Positions 41,974 to 54,178 of a stretch of DNA of 64,000 nucleotides are shown in pieces. The stretch is from positions 20,404,139 to 20,468,138 of the forward strand of contig OY743168.1 in assembly GCA_963555705.1 (NCBI GenBank). Direction: 5' to 3'. This DNA is from Ligustrum vulgare. Taxonomy: Eukaryota > Streptophyta > Magnoliopsida > Lamiales > Oleaceae. The position numbers were made by a program, and so were the translations under genes. Position 1 is the stretch's first letter. Every line of letters begins with the position of its first letter. Below the pieces are notes generated by a model. The model was not told the origin of the DNA, did not search any database, and saw only the letters and a program-made list of their open reading frames with translations.

Positions 41974-44685
41974 TACTTTGTTACTTGCTAGAATTTGTTT
42001 AATTCTTTGGTGAATTCAATATGATTGAAATCAATTTTCTTGTTTCTAGCTTTTGAGAAAATTAACTTTTCTTATCTAAATCTGATTTTGAAAGAAAAAT
42101 TAATTATTTGATCAAAAAAAATGGATGGAACAAAGTAGGTGGCACCGCCGCAGCCACCGCTGTGATTTGTAGCGTCGCCTATCGCCGTTGCAGCAGCTGC
42201 ATACGTTGTTGCTGAAGTTACAGCGGCAGTGTTGGAGCTGAGGTTTAGTCAGCAACGCGAGCTGTTATTTGCAGCGCTTTCGCGCTGTCGATGCAGCGGG
42301 AAGCTGCCCCTGGAAAGTGGCAGTTCCCGCAGCTTGATGCAGGAGCGACGCCGGAAGTTGCCTCCGTCGCGAGTAGGGCACTAAGGTTTCAGGCAGTGAG
42401 TTTTGGGGTTGAGGGTCTCTCATGCAATTTTCGAAATTACAGGCCCCTGATTGCAATTTTCTGTTAGGGTTTCATTTTAGGCGGGGATGTCTACACAATT
42501 CTTGAGCTTGTGAGCCCCTGTTTGCAATTTCTAGAAAAGGATCAAGTTGCCATTTACAAATAGAGGGCCTGTCATGCAATTTTAGAAATTGAAGGGTCTG
42601 TTTAAAATCTTGAAAATGGGTCAAAATGCAATTTTTCAAATGACTTTGAATGCAATTTTAAAAGGGGTTTTAAATTAGTTTTTTTTTTTTTTTTTAAATG
42701 GGTTTGACCCAATTTATAATTTTGACCCAATTCAAAATTTTATTTTAAAATTCATGGTTTTTAAATTATTGTTAAAATTTGATTTTAACAAAATATATAA
42801 CTTTGATCCTAAATTAAATTTTATTTTGTTTAGGAGTTTTAACCTAAATTAAAATGTTAATTCTATTTGTCCTAATATTAGAATTAGAGTTTGAACTCTA
42901 ATTTGGTGTTTAATTAAAATTTGATTTTAATTAAATTCGATTTATTAATCAGTTAATTCGATTAATTGATTATTAATTGAATATTATTTAGGATTTGATC
43001 CTAAATTCAATTAGCCCTAAAATCTTGAAATTGGAGTTGGACTCTAATTTGATATTTAATTAAAATTTGATTTTAATTAAATAAATCCGTCAATTAATGT
43101 AATTGATTAATTTGATTAATTAATTACTAAATTAAATTTTATTTTATTTTAGGAGTTTTATCCCAAATAAAGATGTTAATTTAATTTGCCTTTTTTAGAA
43201 TTAGAGTTGGACTCTAATTTGGTATTTGATTAAAATATGATTTTAATTAAATAAGACCCGCTAATTTATTTGAGTTAATTAATTAGATGAATTAATTATT
43301 GTTCCAAACCCTTTTTATCTAAATTAGTTTAGACGATTTAGTTTGCTAGAAACTTGAAACTTGTTTATATAATATTAGATATTATATTATAATGCATTTA
43401 TATGATGAATGTGTATTTAGTGGATGGTTATGGACTTGACCCATGTGATTGGTTGGATGGTTAATTTATTTTGCTTTTGTTGGTTGGACCTGCGAGCCTA
43501 TTATTGTTTAATTGAGTCTGCGTACATATTATTTAATTTATTTGGGCATGCGAGCTCTAATTTGTAGATATGGGTCTGCGCGTCTTTTGATACTGGCCCG
43601 CGTGCCAACTAATATAGGATACATGTTGGAGTTGACCACAAGAAGATAACTAGTATAAAATACAGGTTGCAGCAGATGGAGATTATTACATTTAGCATTC
43701 GATGATCGAATTCAATGTCCCCTAGGAATTGACTAACTAGTCTTCATGACTCGAGAAGACTAGATAGATATTGTCCATAATCATCCACAGTAATATTGTA
43801 TGTATGATTAATTGCATGTTTGATATTAGTTAATATATATAGGAATGAAGAGATCAAATCCCTCACTTAAAATTATATTAAGTCCTATACTTTCCATTGT
43901 TATAATGAAAAATCAGAGTTTACTATCGATGTTAACTTGTTGAGTCACTCAAGGCTACTCGTTAGTAGATATGTTTCTCATTATGAAGTATCAGATACTT
44001 CTAAACAATGAGTCGGACTTAACCGAAATTACATCCTTTATTGATTAAATCAAAATGGATATAATTTTGGAAGCAATTTATTAAATTCATATTAATTGGT
44101 TAATACAAAGTTCCTTCCATTGTTATAGTGAAAAATCAGAATACGCCCTCGATGCGGTTTGAGGGTCATTAATTTTAGTAAAATAGTGGGAGCAATCGAT
44201 TTAATAAAAGGCCTTATTAAATTGATTTATGCATGATAATACGTGATTCTATTTTTAATTTATTATTGTTGTTGTATGAGTTTTAAAATTTGAGTTATTA
44301 CGTGAACTTATACAATGTAATTGACACTTAGTAAGTTCATTGAACTGAAATTCTTGAATTGGCGTCGTCCTTTGAGAACTGATCTCAAATACGATATGAT
44401 CGAGAATACTCTTCTCGAACATGTCAATAATAGGACACTAAAGTTATAATTGTTAGGCTTCTTGAACCGAACTGAAGAAGTGAGAAGTTCGGTGAATCTT
44501 CTACTTCCGTTTTCTATTCGATAGAAGTTAAATAATCTACTTAGTCAATCGAGTATTAGATATCGATAATATACAATGGCTAAAAGTAGAATAATTTCGA
44601 AAATGGTGATATATATATTTGTAGGTAATAAAGCAAATGTTGCTTGAACAACTTAAGAAACTATCACCTATTTTTGCCTTCTCAG
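41974..44685 (+). pseudogene. decayed gag and leader region of old Copia
   Basis: A start-like ATGGATGGAACAAAG lies at 42121, followed by a GC-rich Ala/Val-coding stretch with an immediate stop, then AT-rich sequence. No gag domain can be read. 42770-43270 holds a tandem repeat. 43480-43620 has repeated CTGCGAGCC-, CTGCGTAC- and CCGCGTGCC-like motifs at about 40-bp spacing. 43870-44170 holds a repeated TTCCATTGTTATARTGAAAA motif (two copies about 210 bp apart). Confidence 0.5.
42770..43270 (+). repeat. three-copy diverged tandem repeat (146-170 bp)
   Basis: The block GAGTTGGACTCTAATTTG and the following AATTAAAATTTGATTTTAAT recur with ACTCTA at 42895, 43041 and 43211. The spacing is irregular (146 and 170 bp) and the copies are diverged. 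Confidence 0.75.
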
Positions 44686-45217
44686 TGCTCATTTCCAACA
44701 AATATAAATTGGGTGCGGGAAATATAAGTGTGTAAAAGAGAGAAAAGGGAGTGAGAGTAAAATATTTTGTTAAGAGTATGAGATTGCTAACCCTTTATTT
44801 GATGGAGAGAGTGTTCTATTTATAGGAGAAGTTATGATTTTGGATGGCGACACGTGGTGGACTTTACACGTGTATTTACCCTAGCTGTTGGAGAAGAGGA
44901 TCTTACTTTCTTGTAGTAATCATTGCTACGTTTGGTAGGGGATGGGTGCCTGTCACATTCTTGATAAAGGCAATGTCTCGTCAAACCACAGTCAACTGGG
45001 GAAAGTCGCACATCTCTAACACCGTCCGTTGTCCCATCGCCCGTTCGAGGCGTTACCATAGAGTACCTCGGCTAGATATAAACCAGTTCGACTAAAGAGG
45101 TTCATGTGCTATTCCACCTCGGCAGTTGGCCCAAGGAGATATCCTAAGCTCCCATTGGGCCTCTATTGGGCCCTTGCTGGTGATTCATTGAGCTCCTTTT
45201 TAGGCATGGTCTCAACA
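44686..45217 (-). repeat. 3' LTR of Tat element
   Basis: 532 bp. It differs from the other LTR by scattered substitutions and lacks about 17-20 bases present there (TTTAGTCATGGGCCAAGG near 56823). It contains TTCTATTTATAGG, i.e. a TATA-type CTATAAATAG on the minus strand. The purine-rich GAGGGATTAG on the minus strand just outside (45218-45230) is the likely polypurine tract. Confidence 0.9.
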
Positions 45218-45698
45218 CTAATCCCTCAAATCCGATGTGGTCATTTATGGGCGGATCGAATTTGTCATAGGCTCGAAGCACTAACCTTGTTATTTTTTAT
45301 ATCGAGTGTTTTATAATTATTCTGCAATCAATCAACTAGGATTCATTATATAGTGCTACGGACTCAAGGCTCGGAATGCCCTTCTTTGGAGAGACTCGGA
45401 CTCAAGGTAAAGTCGACCTTCTACTCTTACTTTCCCTTCCAGACGAAAGTTGGGATTATGCTAGCATATCTTTTAGGCGGCACATTTAATACAAGGTGGC
45501 TGTTGGCATTGGTTTCCAATAAATATGAAGGGGATGGAGGAGGACACTTTGCCGCGCGTGGTACACACTTTGGTAACTGAATGGTTTCCTCCCTTCCTTC
45601 TCCAGCTGGCGCTTTGATTAGCCCTCTCCCCAAGAGACGCAGGTTATCCACATCAATCATGCGGCTCAAAGACCAAGGGTTTGGGGCTATTGGGTTCC

Positions 45699-45706
45699 CT
45701 ATAAAG
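45699..45706 (+). promoter_or_regulatory. TATA box candidate for antisense gene
   Basis: CTATAAAG lies in a pyrimidine/purine-mixed context (GGGTTCCCTATAAAGCCTCC), about 330 bp before the first ATG of the antisense gene and on its strand. CT-rich sequence follows, as expected of a plant leader. Predicted by position and consensus only. Confidence 0.45.
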
Positions 45707-46038
45707 CCTCCTTCATCCCAACATTTCTCCTTTACCAATTTCTCAGAATTTTCGTAGTAACTTTTTCGCAAGAAATAGTAGCACCCTCCCTTTTCTCGCA
45801 AGTCTTTCAGCGTTTCTTAAGGATTTTCCACCCGGCAAATTGTCTCTACTGTCCAACACTTCCCATTGGCGTGTTGCTCCTTTCAAGTGCACAACCTCGA
45901 ACGTTCATTTTTGAATGTAAATTTCTTTTCCTTTGCATGTGCAAAACTTTTTCATTTCTAATCTTCGAGTGCGGGTTTGAAAACTTTGTTTTGCATTTTG
46001 TTTTCCTCTTGGTGAGTCTGGCCTATTTTTAAGAAAAA

Positions 46039-49000
46039 ATGGAAAGAGTTGGGGGAACGGGTTCACGGGAACTGTTGGCAATGACGATTCCTGTCAGAGG
46101 TTTCTGCCAATTGTCTTTATCGATTTTTAGTTCTCGCTTCTTTAGGGAGCAGATTAAGAGGAGGAATAGAAAATATGGCAGTATAATTAACTTGGATGAT
46201 TCTGACAGTGAAGAAGAAAAGAACCAAACCTACATGGTTCACCTATCATCCAACGAGGATGCCTCTTTGTGGGAACTTCGAAGCAAGCGAGATAAGGACT
46301 TAAGAAGAGAAGAGACACTCTTCTTCTGGTCATCAGGACCTCAGCTTAAGTATTAGGGCCCCGTTTGGGGTGCATAGGGAAGAGTTAGGACTATTTGAGG
46401 AGGAAATAGCCCAGGTTGAAGGTTGGGTGGACCTGGTGAACAAAGTATCAGGGTATCATGTGGATCCTGATCCGAACCCAGAATCCTAGGAAAGCAGTGA
46501 GATTGCCACAGAAATCCGAGGCGTTGATTTGGCTGGAGCATCAGCGAAATTCAGGATACCAGAAGGGGTTCGACTGGTGCACCCCACGCCTTCTTGCCGA
46601 CCCTGCAGTCCTCCCTCAGGTCAAGTGGCCGTGTGCTATGATGCTTTATCCTGCGCGATGAGGCTGCCCCTACACCCTTTTTTCAGGGCGTTGCTTAGGA
46701 GCTACAACTTATGCCCTTACCAGTTGACCCCGAACTTCTAGACACAGGCCGTGGGTACTTGGTTGGTGTGGCAAGAGGTCAACCCTAACTACCCCATCTC
46801 GTTGCACATCATCCACACCTTATACACCCTGAAGAAATCCATTAGAAGGGATAAGGATGTGAGGTCGGATGTCAAGGATTGATACTACTTGTCCCCCAGA
46901 GGCTCATATCCTCCTATTATCACTGGTCATCCTACTTCAATAAAGAACTGGAAGAACCAGTGGTTCTGGGTTGCGGGTAGGGGTGGGCATAAACCACCCA
47001 AAACCGCCAAAACTGGCCTAACCTGATCGGTTTGGGTCGATTTTTCATGAAAATTGGGTTGGGTTCGGGGTTTTTCTAAAAAAATTTAGTCGGGTTGGGT
47101 CGGGTTGGGTGAAAAACCCGACCCGACCCGACCCAACCCAAATAAAAAATTTGTTTTTATGTTTTGTTTTTTTTTCAAATGAAACTTTACTTATTTAAAT
47201 ATTAATTGAATATATTTTAATTTTATTAGAAAGTGTTCAATTTATTGTATTTGAGGTTATTGTGGTGTACATAATTGATTTGAGTTAAAGATCGATTCAT
47301 GAGTTTTCTTTTTCTTTTTCAATATTTTTTATTATTTGGGCCAAAGCCCAACCCGTCTAGCCCAACCAAACCCGACCGAAATTTGGTTGGGTTGGGTTTG
47401 AACTCTTAATTGGGTTGGGTTGGGTTGGGTTGATTTTTAATCAACTCAACTTTAGTAGGTTGGGTTCGGGTTGGGCAAAAAACCGACCCAACCCAACCCA
47501 CTCCCACCTCTAGTTGCGGGGGACTGGCAGAGCTCGCCTGTGGACCCAGTCCGAAAATCACTGTTCCCCGAACTCTTTCCTCACCTAGTGAGTCTTTTTT
47601 TTTACTTTGTGTCCTCAAGTTTTGTGTGTCATTCACTTTCCATTTTTGCTCATCACTCTGAATTTGTTTTCACACTTTATTGGCTTATGACAGGGTCCAC
47701 TTTTGCCTACCTCCTCTCCGACGCAGATTTAGCTGCAGTGAGGCGAGTGTTTGCTTACCGGGGCACTTTTCAGAAGGTCATCCAACAGAACAAACTTTTT
47801 GTCAAGCACGGCCTTATGAGAGCTATGAGTGAGTTTATTTTCTTATTGCCTTCATAGCTTTTGCCTCAATCATTCATAGTCTTGTTCTTCTCTCTTTCTT
47901 GCTAGGTTCCAAAGACTTCCCTAAGATCTCCTTGAAGGGCCTCATTACCAAAAAGATCCCTCCTGCCCTTCGCCACGGCAGCGAAATCGAGAGGAGGCAG
48001 AAAGCAGTACTTGCTAACCTACAAGTGGGGGTGGCAAAGGAGGTATCCGAAGCGTCCACCGCCCAGCTTGAAGGTCCTCTTCCTGCGTTGTTTCCACCCC
48101 CAGTTTGTTGCCAGTGGGCCCCCAGCAGCCAAGCTTGGAAAAAAGAGGCCGAACCCAGGAGGGTCACCATAACGGGGAAGGGGAAAAGGTCAGATCAGGG
48201 TGGCTCTAAGAGGGAAAGAGACTCTAAAAATGTCTTGGTGCCATCTTTCCTATCCGAGGATATCTCCGAGCCTATATTCGAGGAGGAGCCCGCCCCTTTG
48301 AAGAGGCTCAGGAGGGGCAAGGATACCACTTCTGCACCTCCGCCGCCAGAGACTCAAGACTTGGAGGATAAGCCTTCTGTGTTTATTCCGGGGCTAGCTT
48401 ATGAAGTGACACCTGCGGGGGTAAAGAGCTCAAGCAAATTAAAGCTAGTGTCCTTCCCAGGGACGTCACCTTCGATCCCTCTTTGTTCGACTCCCCTAAC
48501 TCCCCTCCTGCCAGGGCTGCCTTGGTTACTGAACAGTTTTGGACAGAGGGCTGGTCTGCCTTTTCTTCTAGTGCCACTCCATCCCGGAAGCTACTTTCTG
48601 CCAAGGCTATGAATGCTAGAGGACTGGCCCTCATTGATGAGGTAGAATCCTCTGTGGTGGAAGCGCAGTGAGATAAGAAAGATGCGGAGACTGCACTTCG
48701 TCATGCGGAAAACATGCCGAAAGAGATCAATGATCTTAAAGATCAACTGTCCATAGCCCGCAAATCTTCCTTAGAGGATAGGGCCCATGCAAAGCGCCTC
48801 CAGGAGGATAAAGAGAAGCTGAAGCATGACCTCCTGGTCTCTGAGTCACAAGAAGCTTGACAACTCTAACTGTGCGCAGTCCATCACAGCTGAAGCGCTA
48901 GTGGAAGTAAATTCTATGAAGGCCAGACTGGCAACTGAGGTGGCAGAGACTACCTCTAAGATACAAGGGGAGGTGGAGGCTAGGAAGAAGGTTGAGGATG

Positions 49001-49356
49001 ATTATGCCTCCCTGGAGAAACATATTGACTCCAGAATTACTGAAGCCTTGGAGCGTACCATTGCAGCTAGGGTGGAGGAGGTCGTGGGGGCCGAAGTGTC
49101 GAAGGCAGTTCAGAATTTCAAGGACACTTTTGAAGAGACCCCTGAGTATGAAGCTATGCAGATGGTTTTTGGGAACATCGGGGGTAGGATGGCCTTGGGA
49201 CATGTGAAAGAGGCTCTCCCAAACTTGGACATTTCCCAGATCGAGGCCTTATTCCCAGAGCCACAAGATTCAGGGGAGGACCCTCCTACTGATATTCCTT
49301 CTGACTCCTGCCAGATTGTACCAGGCGGAGACTCTGCAAAAGATGTCCTCCAATAA
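46039..49356 (+). pseudogene. antisense gene of Tat element, putative gypsy-type transposon protein, decayed
   Basis: It runs opposite to pol. Successive plus-strand frames read MERVGGTGSREL, an acidic DDSDSEEEK patch, then IPEGVRLVHPTP, MRLPLHPFFRALLRSYNLCP and NWKNQWFWVAG, which fit the plant putative gypsy-type transposon family. After a MITE insertion (46978-47512) it continues GDWQSSPVDP. Two GT..AG introns (47588-47693 and 47829-47905) join STFAYLLSDADLAAV and KDFPKISLKGL in frame. The C-terminal part (48590-49356) is a charged coiled coil. Stops at several places (46357, 46487, 46738, 46881) and frameshifts make it a pseudogene. The function of this protein family is unknown. Confidence 0.75.
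46978..47512. mobile_element. hAT-like MITE in antisense gene, perfect 8-bp duplication
   Basis: It is flanked by GTTGCGGG on both sides (46970-46977 and 47513-47520). It starts TAGGGGTGGGCATAA and its right end in reverse complement is TAGAGGTGGGAGTGG. The interior is full of GGGTTGGGTCGGG-type motifs near both ends, with an AT-rich core. It splits the conserved WFWVAG/GDW motif of the host ORF, so it inserted after the retroelement. The 535-bp size and 8-bp duplication fit hAT. Confidence 0.9.
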
Positions 49357-49916
49357 ATGTGGCAGTAGAATGTGGTAGTAGTTTTTTTTTTAACTTGTAA
49401 ATGTAATGGTTTGATATTGAAACAATGTAACTATTTCGTTAAATTCACCATTTGTAAGGCAGAAATTTGTTTTTGTTTGTATAACATCGTCTGTAAAAAT
49501 GTGAACTTCCTAGCTGCTTTGTATACCTGATAGTCCCTCAGATTTGAACAGTTTAATGCATTCATGTTTACCAGTCAGGTCTGGTTTGATAAATACTTGA
49601 TAATGTTCACGTTATACCTTTTAATACTCGCTATTTATTTGGCTTACCAATCTATTACGAGTCCCTTGTTGGATGAAGTTCAAGTATAGTACTATCATCA
49701 TTTAACTGTCGCTTGATTATCATAGGTAGAGCGATACTTTCACAAGAACAAAAACAGTTTTATCATTCTTAATATTTACCATGTTTGACGAACAAGTTTG
49801 GATGTGATTTAACTTAACTTGCTGCAATATTTTCATTAACTTATGTGGGGATGTTACAATAATTCGATAACTAATGATTCTTGCTGAAATATTACATGCC
49901 CAAGAGGAACTTAATT
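49357..49916. other. spacer between antisense gene and pol end
   Basis: AT-rich sequence between two convergent genes: the antisense gene ends at 49356 and the pol frame on the minus strand ends at 49917. It should hold both 3' ends. No conserved terminator was identified. Confidence 0.5.
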
Positions 49917-50973
49917 TTATTGAAAGTAGCGACGAAGATGATTAGTGTTCCAGGGGTTGCGCAAGGGGACCCCAGATAGGTGTTCAATTATGTATGTATC
50001 GGGTACTACCTCGCCAGTAACTTTATAAGGTCCCTCCCCATTAGGACCCAAAGTCCCTACTCCTGGTTCTTGAGTAGAAGAGAGGATTTTCTTAAGGACC
50101 AGATCCCCAATGTTAAAGTGCCGACCTTTTACCCTTTTGTTGTAGTAGCGGGCCATTTTTTCCTGGCATCTGGCTAATACCACCTGGGAGTTATTCTTTT
50201 TTTCGAGGAGGAAATCCAAGTTTGCCCTTTGTGCTTCCTCATTTACTGTCTCGTATAATGGATTTGGCGAAGAGAGGGCACCCCCATTTCAACTGGACAT
50301 ACCGCCTCGGATCCATACGCCATGGAGAAAGGCGTTTCCCGTGTGGCGGTGTGCGAGGTAGTCCTAAGTGCCCATAACACCTATGGGAGTTCATCTACCC
50401 ATGCACCCTTCTTTGATTCCAACTTCCTCTTTAGGGTATTATTTATGGTTTTGTTTACGGCTTCCACCTGCCCATTTGCTTGTGGATGATGAGGAGACGA
50501 AAATAATTTGTTAATTCCCAAATCGTCTCACAATTCATCAATACTTCTGTTTTTGAACTGTTTTGCATTATCACTAACCAATGAGTGCGGTATTCCAAAC
50601 CTGCATATGATATTTTTCCAGATGAACTTGGTGGTGTTGGCCTCAGTGATCCTCATTAGGGGCTCCGCCTCGACCCACTTGGTGAAGTAATCGATCGCCA
50701 CTATTGTGAAACAATTGTTACCTGTACCTCGGGGCATAGGGCTAATAATATCAACTCCCCACTTCGTGAAAGGCCAGGGGCTGGTTACCACAGTCAATTT
50801 GTGATGCGGCTGATGCGGTATGGTTGCATGCCTCTGACATTTATCGCACTTGCGGACAAAGTTATGGGAATCCTTTCACATAGTTGGACAAAAATATCCC
50901 TGTTTGAGGCCTTTCCAAGCCAGTGACAACACCCCAGCATGGTTGCCGCATATGCCCTCATGAATTTCTTTCA
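49917..50973 (-). pseudogene. Gypsy integrase with broken frame
   Basis: Minus-strand pieces carry the zinc-binding part (HEGICGNHAG, then CDKCQRHA at about 50830). The core has WGVDIISPMPRG and IPHSLVSDNAKQF (50528-50797), and then GQVEAVNKTI (about 50470), so all DDE residues are traceable. The C-terminal piece GPNGEGPYKV to NHLRRYFQ (49917-50219) closes pol. A TGA at about 50528 and a TAG near 50381 interrupt it. Confidence 0.85.
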
Positions 50974-52020
50974 TTATTTACTGTCCTTCCCCCGGCCCAA
51001 CACATCGCAGCAAAGGAGAGGTGTAGCTCCGTTATAAAGCAGATCATCCAAGAGGACAAAATTTGCGGCATACCTTTGCAGTTTCCAAGCCGATTCCGGC
51101 TCGTCTGGTAGAGTGTGATGCTTCGAGTATGCCAGTATAGGGCTCATCCAAGGACCTTTTTCCTCTATTTTCAAAACCTCCGTTCCTCGTTCGATGGAAG
51201 AGGTCGGCAGATGCTCAATTGGAACCATATTGAGGAGCTCGACATCTTTACTGCTTGCTAGTTTAGATAAAACATCTGCATTGGAATTCTCAATTCTGGG
51301 GATATGACGCAACTCCATTTTTTCGAAGTGTGCAGCCAAATCTTTTACTTTCCTCAAGTAGGCAACCATGGCTGACTCTTTGGCAGAGAACTGTCCGTTA
51401 AACTGGCTTACAACAAGATGTGAGTCACTATTTGCTAATACTGACTTAATCTTTAGAGCTTTCGCAAGCCTCAGTCCAGCTAGGAGTGCCTCGTATTCTG
51501 CAACATTGTTTGAGACTTTAAAGCCAAAGCGGATCGCACTGTGCAATTTGTATCCTTCTGGACTTATTAGTAGTATTCCCGCCCCAGATCTTCCTTCAGC
51601 TGAGAATCCATCAACAAACAATCTCCACTCAAGGCTATTCTCCGTGTTATCAATCATCTCCACTTCGGGCGGATGCGTGAACTCAACTATGAAATTTGCT
51701 AATGCTTGACCTTTTATAGCTATCTGAGGCTCATAATGCAGGTCGTACTGGCTGATTTCTATCGCCCATTTCATTAACCTCCCAGATACATCTGGTTTCT
51801 GCAATACCTGTCTCATAGTAAAGTTTGTGAGAACATGTATGTAGTGCCACTGAAAGTAGGGACGAAGTTTGCGAGCTGCCGTAATCAACGCGAGAGAAAG
51901 TTTTTTCATATCTGGGTAACGTATTTCTGCATCTAGCATGGGTTTGCTCAAATAATACACTGGGAACTTATTCCCATCCTCCTCTCTAACCAACACTGAG
52001 CTAACAGCCTCTTTTGACAC
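50974..52020 (-). CDS. Tat RNase H plus archaeal-type second RNase H
   Basis: This is a 348-codon open frame. Residues about 1-110 are the RT-linked RNase H (FPVYYLSKPMLDAEIRYP, then KWAIEISQYDLHYEP), here degenerate. Residues about 130-260 are a second RNase H starting WRLFVDGFSAEGRSGAG, with ISPEGYKL, NNVAEYEALLAGL, NSDSHLVVSQ and HIPRIENSNADVLSKLA. It contains the D, E, D, D metal ligands. Such a second domain is typical of Tat/Ogre retrotransposons. It is the longest intact stretch of this element's pol. Confidence 0.85.
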   Translation of the reverse strand: MSKEAVSSVLVREEDGNKFPVYYLSKPMLDAEIRYPDMKKLSLALITAARKLRPYFQWHYIHVLTNFTMRQVLQKPDVSGRLMKWAIEISQYDLHYEPQIAIKGQALANFIVEFTHPPEVEMIDNTENSLEWRLFVDGFSAEGRSGAGILLISPEGYKLHSAIRFGFKVSNNVAEYEALLAGLRLAKALKIKSVLANSDSHLVVSQFNGQFSAKESAMVAYLRKVKDLAAHFEKMELRHIPRIENSNADVLSKLASSKDVELLNMVPIEHLPTSSIERGTEVLKIEEKGPWMSPILAYSKHHTLPDEPESAWKLQRYAANFVLLDDLLYNGATPLLCCDVLGRGKDSK

Positions 52021-52988
52021 GATTAAATACAGAGAGAGTGGTTCGCCAGTCTTTGGTTTTGATAATAGTGGGGCCTATCTTAAGAATGCTTTCAGGTCGG
52101 AAAAAGCTTGCTCACATTCCGATGTCCATTGAAATCGTTTCGCTCCCTTCAAGACCTTAAAAATGGCAAGCATTTGTCAGTGGATTTAGAAACGAATCGA
52201 CTTAAGGCCGCAATCCTTCCCGTTAAGCTTTGCACTTCTTTTGGGCTCCGGGGAGAGCGCATGTCAAGTAAAGCTTTGATTTTAATCGGATTGGATTCAA
52301 TTCCTCTCCTGTTCACCATGAATCCAAGAAACTTCCCAGAAACTACCCCAAAGGCGTATTTCGCGGGGTTGAGCTTCATCCGATATTCCCTCAAAATGTC
52401 AAAGGCCTCTAACAAATGGAGGACGTGTTCTGTGGCGACCATACTTATGACCAGCATGTCATCCACATATACTTCCATGGTGCTTCCCATCTGTTCTGAA
52501 AACATGCAATTTACCACTCTTTGGTAGGTGGCCCCGACATTTTTTAAGCCAAACGGCATGGCTTTATAACAATAGAGCCCCCTATCCGTGATAAACGAGG
52601 TTTGCTCCTCATCTGACTCATGCATGGGGATTTGGTTGTATCCGGAGTATACATCCATAAAACTCAGCATCTCATGTCATGCTGTAGAGTCGACTAATTG
52701 ATCAATCCGAGGCAGAGGGAAGCTGTCTTTTGGACACGCCTGATTTAAATTAGAAAAATCAATATATACTCTCAATTTCCCATTCTGCTTCGAAACCAAA
52801 ACGGGTTTTGACACCAACTCCGGATACCGGGACTCCCTGATGAAGCCATTTTTCAATAGCTTCGTCACCTCTTCTTTCAAGGACTCATATTTATCAGAGC
52901 TCATCGGCCTCCTCTTTTGCCTGTGCCCAGGGCTCTTTGCGTCAAGTTGGAGTCTGTGACAGACCACTTTAGGATCAATTCCGATCAT
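52021..52988 (-). pseudogene. Gypsy reverse transcriptase with premature stops
   Basis: The frame 52988-52677 has VTKLLKNGFIRESRYPE and RVYIDFSNLNQACPKDSF. After a TGA at 52677-52679 the same frame continues SFMDVYSGYNQIPMHESDE, PFGLKNVGATYQR and the EVYVDDMLV catalytic box (about 52470). A TAG at about 52077-52079 separates it from the RNase H. Both stops lie in the frame of an otherwise continuous polyprotein, so they are point mutations rather than frameshifts. Confidence 0.9.
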
Positions 52989-53037
52989 GTCATCATGTTT
53001 CCATGCGAATACGTCGAGATTCTAAGCAAAAAGTTTT

Positions 53038-53709
53038 TCAGACGATCTTTGTGTTCAACGACGAATCTAATCCAATCTGCAACTCCTTGATTGGATCAAG
53101 TGGATCAACACAAAAGCATTCCATCCTTTCCGCTGGGGTGGAGCAACTGTCTCCGGTCATTCTTGGGTCTAGATCCGCTAGATCATCTTCCGGTGTCATT
53201 GTGACATCTTCACTTTCTGAGGGCCCTGCACCCAATCTTTCAGGGTCTGAAGCAGCCTCAGCCATTGCCACATCACTAATCATGTTTAAGGTCCGGTCTT
53301 GAAATTTTTGAATAGCGTTTGTATAACAGGCCCGTGATTCAGTTTGGCTCCCCCGGAAAGTTACTACACCATGCTCCGTGGGGAATTTCATGCAAATATA
53401 CTTTGTATGGGTTGCAGCCCCCAAGTCAATGAGGCCCGGCCTCCCAATTGAGCCGTGATAGGAGGAAATTTTGTCCACAATTAAGAACTCCATGGGTATT
53501 CTAGAGAGAGTGGGAGCTTGCCCTACTTCCGTCATAAGAATTATGGATCCTATGGGGGTTATGCTATCTCTAGTGAATCCATAAATTGGATCTAAGAACG
53601 GAATAAGTGGGGTGTTAATCCCCATCTTATCAAAAGTTACTCCATAAATTACGTTTACCGAGGCACCATCATCCACCAACATCCGTGACAATCCATTCCG
53701 AGCCACCAC
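53038..53709 (-). CDS. Gypsy aspartic protease region
   Basis: This 223-codon open segment has MLVDDGASVNVIYG at about residues 10-23. It corresponds to the VDxGSS protease loop of Tat elements, with Asp retained. RIPMEFLIVDK, then SYHGSIGRPGL and KFPTEHGVVTFRGSQ follow, the usual order of the Gypsy protease fold. An acidic linker follows toward RT. Confidence 0.8.
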   Translation of the reverse strand: MVARNGLSRMLVDDGASVNVIYGVTFDKMGINTPLIPFLDPIYGFTRDSITPIGSIILMTEVGQAPTLSRIPMEFLIVDKISSYHGSIGRPGLIDLGAATHTKYICMKFPTEHGVVTFRGSQTESRACYTNAIQKFQDRTLNMISDVAMAEAASDPERLGAGPSESEDVTMTPEDDLADLDPRMTGDSCSTPAERMECFCVDPLDPIKELQIGLDSSLNTKIV

Positions 53710-54178
53710 TACCCGGATAACCAGCGCATCATTATGTGGGAAATGTACCCCAATAGCGTCATCCTAGGTAAACGTGATAGATTATATCTGGGACATCCCT
53801 GCGGGATGCGAATGGATGTGATAATTCACATTGACGGACTACTTGGCCTCTTTGATGTACCGTTTCTGGGAGTTATTGGTGCTTCCACCTAGATGGGGGC
53901 CTCCCAATATCGTGTCAACCTCGCGAATCGGCGGGTCATTTGAGGCATAGGTGGTTCTCGTGTATTTTTTGCATGTGCCAGGGAGTTATCCCAATCCTTG
54001 CCCCTGTCTCTTTGATGACCGTCAATCCTTTCTTTCGTTGGGTTTTTCCATGGAGCCCGCCTGTCAGCTCGATTAAAATTTTGGTTACCTGGCCTTTGCG
54101 TCCTTTGTCAGGGAGAAACCACCTCCCCTCCTTCCGTGTGCCTTTTGGTCCGCCAACATGTGGATTTCCCTACAATCC

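Noticed and set aside
47090..47140. Telomere-like GGGTTGGGTCGGG repeats
   Set aside because: The plant telomere unit is TTTAGGG; these runs are the subterminal part of a hAT-like MITE with an 8-bp target duplication.
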